Below the pieces are notes generated by a model that was not told the DNA's origin, did not search any database, and saw only the letters and a list, made by a program, of their open reading frames with translations. Below, piece after piece: positions 57,309 to 64,000 of a stretch of 64,000 nucleotides of DNA (the first letter of the stretch is position 1; every line of letters starts with the position of its first letter). The position numbers were made by a program, and so were the translations under genes. The DNA is from Nocardioides sp. S5 (lineage in GTDB: Bacteria > Actinomycetota > Actinomycetes > Propionibacteriales > Nocardioidaceae): the NCBI RefSeq assembly GCF_017310035.1, contig NZ_CP022296.1, forward strand, positions 4,030,001 to 4,094,000, written 5' to 3'.

Positions 57309-58199
57309 TCAGGCGCCGCTGGCGCGGCGGGCCTCGTCGGCCTCGCGCGCGGTCCGGGCTGACTCCTCTGCGGAGCGCGCGATGGCCGAGTCGGAGTCGG
57401 AGTGGCCGCTCGACCACACGCCGGTGGAGTCGAGGTCGATCGTGGAGACCGTACGCCGCTGGGCGGCCGGCTTGCCGACGTAGGTCGGGAGCGTGGTGGG
57501 CACCATGTCCCACCCGCCGAGGACCGACGCGGGCTCGGTGACCACGGCGGGGACCTCGTGGGCCGGGGTCTCGTCGACGCGCGAGGGGGCGGCGGGCGTG
57601 CGGGGCAGCGGTGGCGTCATCGGCATCTCGCCGGTGAGGTCGAGGTCGTCGTCGTCGACCTGCGGCGGCAGGCCGATCTCGATGGCCGAGCGGGGGGTGC
57701 GCTGGCGGCGCTCGGCGCGCACCGAGACGCGGCAGGCTACCAGCCAGGCGAGGAGCAGGGTGACCGGGGCGGCGACCCACCACCACGTGATGACCGACGT
57801 GGCACCGAGGCCGATGACGACGGCGTTGGCGAGCACGAGGAGCGCCAGGACGTTGCGGCGACGGCGAGCGGCGCGACGCGCGGAGGCGCGCTCGGCCTGC
57901 GGCGGCGTACGCCGGGCGGTGGAGGCTGCCGGAGGTGCGCCCGGGGGCGGAACCGTGGGTGACGACACCCGGGCCTTGGTCTCGACGGGGGGACGCAGGG
58001 CGGCCCGGATCGGTGAGACCACGAGGCGTGCGTTGCGTCGGTCGACCGGCTCGCGGCGCGCGAGGACGCGCATCGTGTGGGAGAACTTCTCGACCGACCT
58101 GCTGCGCACGACCTCGTCGTGGTGCTTGAGGGCCTTGGGGATCAGGTAGACGGCCCACGCCACGGCAAGGGCGACGAAGATAAGAGCGCTCAGGTCCAC
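57309..58199 (-). CDS. GlpR/SepX-like divisome membrane protein
   Basis: A 296-residue protein: N-terminal helix (LSALIFVALAVAWAVYLIPKAL), a basic cytoplasmic stretch, a central pair of helices (ALLVLANAVVIGLGATSVITWWWVAAPVTLLLAWLVA, about 117-155), then an acidic/Pro-rich tail. Position beside rimJ and a moeA paralogue matches Rv0996 and C. glutamicum GlpR, the membrane receptor of the FtsZ-binding gephyrin-like protein Glp; the streptomycete homologue is SepX. Confidence 0.8.
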   Translation of the reverse strand: MDLSALIFVALAVAWAVYLIPKALKHHDEVVRSRSVEKFSHTMRVLARREPVDRRNARLVVSPIRAALRPPVETKARVSSPTVPPPGAPPAASTARRTPPQAERASARRAARRRRNVLALLVLANAVVIGLGATSVITWWWVAAPVTLLLAWLVACRVSVRAERRQRTPRSAIEIGLPPQVDDDDLDLTGEMPMTPPLPRTPAAPSRVDETPAHEVPAVVTEPASVLGGWDMVPTTLPTYVGKPAAQRRTVSTIDLDSTGVWSSGHSDSDSAIARSAEESARTAREADEARRASGA

Positions 58200-58259
58200 G
58201 GCCCGAGCGTAGGAGCGCGGGACCCGAGCGGGGCGGATGTCAAGTGGTGTGTCGCAGAA

Positions 58260-58820
58260 CTACTGATGTGACTGGTGTGCCGAAAGCCGCGCCACGACGC
58301 CCTCCGGCGTCTCCTCCGCGGTGATCGCGAAGATCCGGTGGTCGCGCCAGGCGCCGTCGATGTGGAGGAAGCGGGGCGCGTAGCCGACCTGCTCGAGGCC
58401 GAGCTTCTCGACCACCCGCAGCGAGTTGGTGTTCTCCGGACGCACGCAGATCTCGAGGCGGTGCAGGCCCACCGGGCCGAGGCAGTGGTCGATCACCATC
58501 GCCACCGCGCGGGGCGCGACGCCGCGACCGGCGACGTCGGCAGCGACCCAGTAGCCGATCGAGCCCCACTGGGCCGACCCGCGCGCCACGTTGCTCACGG
58601 TGACCTGCCCGACGAAGCGGCCGTCCACCTCCACGACGAAGGGCAGGCACAGCCCGTCCTTGGCCTGGCGCAGCAGCGAGCGGGTGACGAGCTTGTACGA
58701 CGACGGGCGCGGCGCCGCTCCGGGCGGGACCGTCGCGTCCCACGGGCGCAACCAGTCGTGGTTGCGGGCGCGCACGGCCTGCCACTCGTCGGCGTCCGAG
58801 CGACGCAGCGAGCGGACCAC
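58260..58820 (-). CDS. rimJ: GNAT acetyltransferase, RimJ-like
   Basis: A 186-residue N-acetyltransferase of the RimJ/RimL type. The acetyl-CoA-binding region is VAADVAGRGVAPRAVAMVIDHCL, followed by LHRLEICVRPENTNSLRVVEKLGLEQVGYAPRFLHIDGAWRDH, all characteristic. It probably acetylates an N-terminal or small substrate. Position equals Rv0995 between glp and glpR. Confidence 0.9.
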   Translation of the reverse strand: MVRSLRRSDADEWQAVRARNHDWLRPWDATVPPGAAPRPSSYKLVTRSLLRQAKDGLCLPFVVEVDGRFVGQVTVSNVARGSAQWGSIGYWVAADVAGRGVAPRAVAMVIDHCLGPVGLHRLEICVRPENTNSLRVVEKLGLEQVGYAPRFLHIDGAWRDHRIFAITAEETPEGVVARLSAHQSHQ

Positions 58821-58864
58821 GACCCCCGCGGACTCGAGCCGGGCGGGCCAGCCTGGTGAGGTGG

Positions 58865-59341
58865 TCAGTGGTCGCTCCCGACTACTTGCTCGACCGCGTG
58901 GCGCAGGACGGGCTCGAGGACGCCGAGGCCGTCCTTCACTCCCCCGCGCGACCCGGGCAGGTTGATGACCAGGCAGTCGCCGACGATCCCGGCAAGGCCG
59001 CGCGAGAGCATCGCGGTCGGCACTCCTTTCGCGACGCCGGCGGCGCGGATCGCCTCGGCGATGCCGGGAACCTCGCGCTCGAGCAGCGGCGCGGTCGCCT
59101 CCGGGGTGCGGTCGGTGGGCGTCAGCCCGGTGCCGCCGGTGGTGAGCACGACGCGGGCGCCGGCCGCGACGGCGGCGGAGATCGCCTCACGCACCGGCTC
59201 GCCGTCGGGGACCACGGCGGGGTCGGCGCAGTCGAAGCCCTGCGCGCGCAGCCAGTCGGCGATCAGGGGCCCGGTCTCGTCGGCGTAGACGCCGGCCGCT
59301 GCCCGGTTCGACGCCACGACGACGCCCGCGCGCAGGCTCAT
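58865..59341 (-). CDS. Molybdopterin adenylyltransferase-like protein (Mog/MoaB)
   Basis: A 158-residue MoCF_biosynth-domain protein: AGVVVASNRAAAGVYADETGPLIADWL, VVLTTGGTGLTPTDRTPEAT (substrate loop) and NLPGSRGGVKDGL. Adenylylates molybdopterin in the Mog/MoaB family. ATG at 59341 overlaps the moaC stop (ATGA). Confidence 0.9.
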   Translation of the reverse strand: MSLRAGVVVASNRAAAGVYADETGPLIADWLRAQGFDCADPAVVPDGEPVREAISAAVAAGARVVLTTGGTGLTPTDRTPEATAPLLEREVPGIAEAIRAAGVAKGVPTAMLSRGLAGIVGDCLVINLPGSRGGVKDGLGVLEPVLRHAVEQVVGSDH

Positions 59342-59820
59342 CGCGACCAGTCCCCGGACCGGCCGCCGGACTTGGTCTCGACGCGGATGTCGGTGATGAC
59401 CGCGGCCTTGTCGACCGCCTTCACCATGTCGACGACGGTGAGGGCCGCGACCGACACGGCCGTCAGCGCCTCCATCTCGACGCCGGTGCGGTCGGTGGTG
59501 CGGACGGTCGCGGTGATGTCCACCGAGTCGTCGCCGACCGCCAGGTCGACGGTGACCCCGGAGATCGCCAGCGGGTGGCACAGCGGGATCAGCTCGGGCG
59601 CCTTCTTCGCACCCATGATCCCGGCGATGCGGGCCACAGCGAGCGCGTCGCCCTTCGGCACGCCCTCGCCGCGGAGCAGGTCGACGACCGTCGCGCTGAC
59701 CAGGACACGGCCGGTCGCGGACGCCGTACGCGCCGTGACGGGCTTGTCGCCCACGTCGACCATCCGCGCGGCACCCGTCTCGTCGACGTGGGTGAGCCGG
59801 TCGTTGCCGGGGGCTGCCAT
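59338..59820 (-). CDS. moaC: Cyclic pyranopterin monophosphate synthase MoaC
   Basis: A 160-residue enzyme of molybdenum-cofactor synthesis. MVDVGDKPVTARTASA, IAGIMGAKKAPELIPLCHPL and TGVEMEALTAVSVAALTVVDMVKAVDK are diagnostic, including the catalytic lysines. Coupled both sides: TGATG with glp and ATGA with the mog-like gene. Confidence 0.95.
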   Translation of the reverse strand: MAAPGNDRLTHVDETGAARMVDVGDKPVTARTASATGRVLVSATVVDLLRGEGVPKGDALAVARIAGIMGAKKAPELIPLCHPLAISGVTVDLAVGDDSVDITATVRTTDRTGVEMEALTAVSVAALTVVDMVKAVDKAAVITDIRVETKSGGRSGDWSR

Positions 59821-61049
59821 CAGAACTCCTCGTCGAGCTTGCGGATGGCCACCATCTCGCCGGCCGTGACCGACGTGACGTCGGCCGGGACCTCGATGAG
59901 GCAGTTGGCGGTGGCGAGGTCGCCGAGCAGGTGCGAGCCGTGGCCTCCGACCGGGGAGACGAAGCTGCCGCCGCGGTCGGTCTCGTAGAGGCCGCGGACC
60001 AGCTGCACCTTGCCGTCCGGGGAGGACAGGCCGTGCGTCAGGCGCGCGCGGGCGGTCGGTCGGACGTAGGGCAGCTTTCCCATCATCCGCCGGATCGCGG
60101 GCAGCACGAACATCTCGAAGGAGACGTAGGACGAGACCGGGTTGCCCGGCAGGGTGAAGACCGGGGTGTCGTCCTCGCCGATCGTGCCGAAGCCCTGCGG
60201 CTTGCCGGGCTGCATGCCGACACCGCCGAACCACATCGTGCCGTGCTGGGACAGCGACTCCTTGACGACGTCGAAGTCACCCTCGCTGACACCACCGCTG
60301 GTCACCACGATGTCGGCGCGCACCAGCTGGTCGCTGAGCGCCTCGGTGAAGGCGTGCGACTCGTCGGGGACGATGCCGACGCGGTAGGCGATCGCGCCGG
60401 CCGCGCGGGCGGCGGCGGCGAGGAGGTAGGAGTTGCCGTCGTAGATCGAGTCGTGTCCCAGCGGCGTGCCGGGGTCGCGCAGCTCGGAGCCGGTGGAGAT
60501 CACCACGACCCGCGGGCGCGGGCGGGTGCGCACGGTGGCGCGACCGACGGCAGCGAGCATGCCGAGGTGGCGCGGGCCGAGGACCGTGCCCTCCTCGAGC
60601 AGCATGTCGCCCTCGGAGATGTCGTCGCCGGTGGGACGGATGTGCTGGCCGGGCCGGGCGGCCTGGCTGATGCGGACGCTCGCGACGCCGCGGTCGGTCC
60701 ACTCGTAGGGCACGACCGTGGTCGCGCCGGCCGGGACCGGGGCGCCGGTCATGATCTTGACCGCGGTGCCCGGCGACATCGCGAGGATCGAGGACTGCCC
60801 GGCGCCGATCTCGCCGACGACGGGCAGCGTGACGGGGGCGTCCTCGCTCGCGCCGGCGACGTCGTCTGCGACCACGGCGTAGCCGTCCATCGCGGAGTTG
60901 TCGAAGCTCGGCAGCGAGATCGGGGCGACGACGTCCTCGGCCAGCGCGAGGCCGAGCGCCTCCATCAGCGGCTGCGGGAACGCCTGCAGCGGGGAGACCG
61001 TGGCGAGGATGCGCTCGACGTAGTCCGCCACGGGCAGCAGGTCAGCCAT
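59820..61049 (-). CDS. glp: MoeA/gephyrin-like protein, probable Glp division factor
   Basis: A 409-residue MoeA-family protein: SFDNSAMDGYAVVADDV, PTGDDISEGDMLLEEG, VISTGSELRDPGTPLG, VTSGGVSEGDFDVVKE and PGNPVSSYVSFEMFVLP. Molybdotransferase residues look present. Its place between rimJ/glpR and the UDP-glucose pyrophosphorylase gene matches Rv0994 and corynebacterial Glp, which binds FtsZ at the septum. A role in cofactor synthesis together with the moaC and mog-like genes is equally possible. ATG at 61049 with AGGAG. Confidence 0.88.
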   Translation of the reverse strand: MADLLPVADYVERILATVSPLQAFPQPLMEALGLALAEDVVAPISLPSFDNSAMDGYAVVADDVAGASEDAPVTLPVVGEIGAGQSSILAMSPGTAVKIMTGAPVPAGATTVVPYEWTDRGVASVRISQAARPGQHIRPTGDDISEGDMLLEEGTVLGPRHLGMLAAVGRATVRTRPRPRVVVISTGSELRDPGTPLGHDSIYDGNSYLLAAAARAAGAIAYRVGIVPDESHAFTEALSDQLVRADIVVTSGGVSEGDFDVVKESLSQHGTMWFGGVGMQPGKPQGFGTIGEDDTPVFTLPGNPVSSYVSFEMFVLPAIRRMMGKLPYVRPTARARLTHGLSSPDGKVQLVRGLYETDRGGSFVSPVGGHGSHLLGDLATANCLIEVPADVTSVTAGEMVAIRKLDEEF

Positions 61050-62445
61050 GCTGCTCCTGCTCGTCGAGGACGGTGCCGCCCTCGACACGCTTGGCCGACG
61101 TCGCGTTGAGCGCCACCTCGCCCACGACCTTCACGCCGCGGCCGAAGGTCCAGTCGCCCTCGACGGTGAACGAGTCGGCCTCGCGCAACGACGGGGCTCC
61201 CTCGGGGAACCGCTTGTCGAAGTCGCCGACGAGCTTGTAGAAGTCGCCGTCGAGCGCGACGTAGGGCACCTCGTCTCCTCCCTGGGCCAGCACGAAGTCC
61301 TTGCCGAGTTCGTAGACGTCCGAGCGCAGCACCAGCAGGTCGTCGGTCGTCTTCACCGGCACGAAGCGGTCGCGTCCCACCTCGATGGTGCGGGCCCCCT
61401 CGAAGACCTCGATCGCGGCACCCATCGCCGTCTCGACCTGGATCACCTTCGGGGTGGTGGGGTCGGCCGGGTCGAGGTTCTTCACGTTGCGGATCAGCGG
61501 CAGGCCCAGGATCCCGCCGCGCGCGTCGAGCGCCTCGGTCATCGCCCGGAGGTCGAACCACAGGTTGTTGGTGGAGGAGAAGCGGTGGCGCCCAAGGTCG
61601 GCCAGCGCCTCCTTGTCGGCGTCCAGCGTCTGCGCCGACTCGCGCAGCACGATGCGACCGTCCTCCTTGCGGCGGGCGAAGTGGCCGCCCTTGCGGTCCG
61701 AGGGCGTACGCCGCACCGCTTCGATCGCGAACGGCGCGCCGCTCTCGGCGAACCAGCCGGCGACGCGCGCGTCCGGCACCGCACCGAGGTTGTCGGAGTT
61801 GGAGACGAAGGCGTAGCGGTAGCCGGCGTCGAGCAGCTGCGCGAGCAGGCCGGTGCCGCGCAGCGCGGTGTAGATGTCGCCGTGGCCCGGCGGGCACCAC
61901 TCGAGGTCGGGCGCCTTGGGATAGGCGGCCGGCATCAGGTCGGCCTCGAGGAGCTTGGGCTCCTTGTTCTGCAGGAACTCCAGGGGCAGGCCTTCGACCG
62001 GGAGCCCGTCGTAGCGAGCGAGCGCGGCCATCGTGTCGTCCGAGGTGCGGAAGGAGTTCATGAACATCAGCGGCAGCGTCGCGTCGTACTGCTGGCGCAG
62101 GTGCAGCACCTGGCGGGCGATGATGTCGAGGAAGCTCAGGCCGCGCCTCACGCACAGCAGCGACTTGGCGCGGTCCATGCCCATCGACGTGCCGAGCCCG
62201 CCGTTGAGCTTGATGACGGCCGTCTTGCGGATCGCCTCCGCAGCCACGTCGTCGGCGACCTCGACGTCGTCGAGCGCCTCCATGTCGAGCGGCTCGATCG
62301 AGTCCTCGGCGATCATGCCGGTCTCGCCGTGCTCGAGGAGACGGTAGTAGTGCGCGAACGTGTCGATCGCGACCTCGTCGACGCCTGCGTTGCGCATCTT
62401 CTCGCGCGCCAGGTCGAGGCCGCGGCCGTTGCCCTTGCTTGCCAT
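61042..62445 (-). CDS. UTP-glucose-1-phosphate uridylyltransferase, eukaryotic-type UDPGP family
   Basis: A 467-residue nucleotidyltransferase. The nucleotide-binding loop is KLNGGLGTSMGMDRAKSLL, then FLQNKEPKLLEADL, PPGHGDIYTAL, FVSNSDNLGAV and SSTNNLWFDL. The C-terminus is beta-helix-like (SFTVEGDWTFGRGVKVVGEVAL). These features belong to the UDPGP family of eukaryotic UGPases rather than the ~300-residue bacterial GalU expected at this locus (Rv0993). Makes UDP-glucose. Confidence 0.88.
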   Translation of the reverse strand: MASKGNGRGLDLAREKMRNAGVDEVAIDTFAHYYRLLEHGETGMIAEDSIEPLDMEALDDVEVADDVAAEAIRKTAVIKLNGGLGTSMGMDRAKSLLCVRRGLSFLDIIARQVLHLRQQYDATLPLMFMNSFRTSDDTMAALARYDGLPVEGLPLEFLQNKEPKLLEADLMPAAYPKAPDLEWCPPGHGDIYTALRGTGLLAQLLDAGYRYAFVSNSDNLGAVPDARVAGWFAESGAPFAIEAVRRTPSDRKGGHFARRKEDGRIVLRESAQTLDADKEALADLGRHRFSSTNNLWFDLRAMTEALDARGGILGLPLIRNVKNLDPADPTTPKVIQVETAMGAAIEVFEGARTIEVGRDRFVPVKTTDDLLVLRSDVYELGKDFVLAQGGDEVPYVALDGDFYKLVGDFDKRFPEGAPSLREADSFTVEGDWTFGRGVKVVGEVALNATSAKRVEGGTVLDEQEQHG

Positions 62446-62467
62446 GCTTCGATCGTAGGCTGCTCAC

Positions 62468-63085
62468 GTGGACGGGCACGACTGGGGCGACGCGACGATC
62501 GCCAAGGGCGCGCTGCGCGACCAGGTGCTGGCGGCCCGGCGACGCCGCCCGCTCGACGCCGGCGCGGAGCACGCGGCCGCCCTCGCGCAGGTCGCGCTGG
62601 GCTGGGACGCGGTGCGTTCGGCGGCCACGGTGGCGGCGTACGTCTCGGTCGGCAGCGAGCCCGGCACCGGCCTCCTGCTCGACGCGCTCGTGGGCGCCGG
62701 CAAGCGGGTGATCGTCCCGGTGCTCCTGCCCGACAACGACCTCGACTGGGCGGCGTACGCCGGACCGGGGTCGCTCGCCGCGGCGACGCGCGGGCTCCTC
62801 GAGCCCTCGGGACCGCGGCTCGGCGTCGATGCGGTCCGCACCGCCGACGTCGTCCTCGTGCCCGGCCTGGCCGTCTCCCCCGCCGGCGACCGGCTCGGGC
62901 GCGGCGGCGGGTCGTACGACCGGGCGCTGGCGCGGGTGCCCGCCGGGACGCCGGTGGCCGTCGTGCTCCACGACGACGAGGTCGGGCTCTCCGTCCCGAC
63001 CGACCCCCACGACGTGGCGGTGGGGTTCGCGCTGACGGGGGCGGGGGTCGTGGTCCTGGGTTCGGGATCCCCGGCCACCCGGTGA
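62468..63085 (+). CDS. 5-formyltetrahydrofolate cyclo-ligase
   Basis: A 205-residue enzyme that converts 5-formyl-THF to 5,10-methenyl-THF with ATP. The N-terminal KGALRDQVLAARR, YVSVGSEPGTGLLLDAL, and the C-terminal GRGGGSYDRALAR substrate motif are typical. Divergent from the UDPGP gene as Rv0992c/Rv0993. GTG start at 62468. Confidence 0.92.
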   Translation: MDGHDWGDATIAKGALRDQVLAARRRRPLDAGAEHAAALAQVALGWDAVRSAATVAAYVSVGSEPGTGLLLDALVGAGKRVIVPVLLPDNDLDWAAYAGPGSLAAATRGLLEPSGPRLGVDAVRTADVVLVPGLAVSPAGDRLGRGGGSYDRALARVPAGTPVAVVLHDDEVGLSVPTDPHDVAVGFALTGAGVVVLGSGSPATR

Positions 63086-63151
63086 AACTGGAGCCTCACC
63101 CCCGAAACTTCGCACCGGAACCTCGAGATTCCCCGGGTAGCCGGGGATCCC
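63064..63151. repeat. Inverted repeat related to the 30/31-kb elements
   Basis: GGGATCCCCGGCCACCCGG (63064-63082) and CCGGGTAGCCGGGGATCCC (63133-63151) are inverted. The core GATCCCCGGCTACCCGG is shared with the outer ends of the repeat pair around the DUF559-like gene, so this is a dispersed family. It sits between convergent genes. Confidence 0.6.
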
Positions 63152-63159
63152 TCAAGCGG

Positions 63160-64000
63160 TCAGCCCGCCGGCGTCAGCACCAACCGGTCCTCGGCCGCCT
63201 CGTCTACGGCCTCGCGGCTGTAGGCCCAGGGCAGGGTCTCGCCGTCGACGTAGAGCTCGGTCTGGTCGGTGTAGTGCGACGACGCCGGGTGTCCGGAGAC
63301 GCCGGTGAGGTTGATCCAGCGCGAGTCGTCGAAGTCCGCGAGCGAGACCACCATGCGCATCGACGGCGCGGCGGTCACCTCGTAGCCCTCGGCGGCGTTC
63401 CACGACGTGGCGTCGACGATCGAGGAGCCGCCGCCGACCTGCCAGCCGTCGCGGTTGAAGAGGCGCTCGACCGGCGCGATGCCGGACTCGCCGAGGGTCG
63501 CGTGGCGCAGGTTCATGCGGTGCAGCCGGCCCCACGTCCACAGCCGCGGGTCGCGCGCCTGGCGCCGCGTCATCTCGTCGCGGGCAGCGATCATCGCGGC
63601 GCGGAGGATGTCGTCGCGCGTCTCCACCTCGTCATCGGTGCCGGCGTCGTCCCACCACGGTCCGGCGGGCTCGGTCAGCATCCGGCCGACCACGGTGAAC
63701 CACCGGTCGCCGCCGTCGGGCCAGGTCCGCACGCGCAGCTCGTCGTGGAAGGTGAGCTCGAGCAGGTTGGCCCACACGACGTTGAAGTACGCCGCCGGCG
63801 CGCTGTCGGCCGGCGACGAGCCGTCCCAGTCGCGCAGCAGCCGCTGGGCGTTGCGGTAGTAGGGGTTCGGCAGGTCCTGGATGTCGAGCAGGTAGGGCAC
63901 CAGCGTCTCGGCCATCGGGTTGGCCGTGTCGAGCTGGAGGTCCACCATCTCCTCCACCGACAGCTCGCCCTCGTCCTCGAGCACCTCGCGGATGCGGGTC
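63160..64000 (-). CDS. Penicillin acylase (peptidase S45) family protein, 5'-truncated by window edge
   Basis: The C-terminal ~280 residues of an Ntn-hydrolase beta subunit: LDTANPMAETLVPYLL, NVVWANLLELTFHDE, WGRLHRMNLRHATLG and SMRMVVSLADFDDSRWINLTGVSGHPASSHYTDQ are S45 signatures. The catalytic Ser and the alpha chain lie beyond the window. Such enzymes hydrolyse amides such as acyl-homoserine lactones or beta-lactam side chains. A GTG at 63984 is internal; the frame continues to the edge. Confidence 0.88.
   Translation of the reverse strand, partial: TRIREVLEDEGELSVEEMVDLQLDTANPMAETLVPYLLDIQDLPNPYYRNAQRLLRDWDGSSPADSAPAAYFNVVWANLLELTFHDELRVRTWPDGGDRWFTVVGRMLTEPAGPWWDDAGTDDEVETRDDILRAAMIAARDEMTRRQARDPRLWTWGRLHRMNLRHATLGESGIAPVERLFNRDGWQVGGGSSIVDATSWNAAEGYEVTAAPSMRMVVSLADFDDSRWINLTGVSGHPASSHYTDQTELYVDGETLPWAYSREAVDEAAEDRLVLTPAG

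Overview
The window is high-GC actinobacterial chromosome, most likely from Nocardioides or another member of the Nocardioidaceae. The reasons are strong G/C third positions, frequent GTG starts, a RpfB-type resuscitation factor, an ANTAR regulator, a GlpR/SepX-Glp division module, and gene orders known from Mycobacterium and Corynebacterium. All calls come from reading the sequence; no database search was run.

Layout. 1-5.6 kb: the 3' part of lexA, whose stop codon carries a 2.45-kb IS5-type transporter element (a dead transposase stub, a truncated C39-like gene and an intact TnpB nuclease), then a flavoprotein reductase, a sulfotransferase and a small DivIVA-motif membrane protein. 5.6-15.9 kb: a DinG-type helicase, a fused SecDF, HflX, two secreted thrombospondin-type-3-repeat proteins, an HSD10-like dehydrogenase and DapF. 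15.9-24.3 kb: an accessory island that I read as a circular-bacteriocin system. It has an AS-48/uberolysin-like precursor, a large membrane protein, an ATPase, a SpoIIM/DUF95 protein, a small membrane protein and a second ABC transporter in one overlapping operon. A sensor kinase, a divergent NarL-type regulator and a 50-residue secreted two-cysteine peptide lie next to it and could be its signalling circuit.

24.3-38.5 kb: gamma-glutamyltransferase, small enzymes and regulators, MiaA, an AbiEi/DUF559-like gene flanked by 73-bp inverted repeats, MiaB, a secreted GH16 glycosidase and a GluABCD-type amino-acid ABC transporter. A 31-bp-period array that changes orientation in the middle follows gluD. 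38.6-46 kb: a DUF4442 thioesterase-like protein, a small kinase, a sulfide/persulfide module (SQR-like, TusE/DsrC-like, DsrE2-like) behind a CsoR/CstR-type palindrome, a VOC protein, a methyltransferase, a MarR regulator with two operator-like sites, and an ABC-F protein.

46-64 kb: a flotillin/NfeD pair, then two blocks matching the M. tuberculosis Rv0992c-Rv1011 neighbourhood. The first is ispE-rsmA-rpfB-tatD-rsmI-pmt. The second is glpR/sepX-rimJ-mog-moaC-glp(moeA)-UDP-glucose pyrophosphorylase-5-FTHF cyclo-ligase, with a tRNA-Ala(CGC) between them. The window ends inside a penicillin-acylase (S45) gene. The most promising undescribed unit is the bacteriocin operon with its candidate peptide-sensing circuit.
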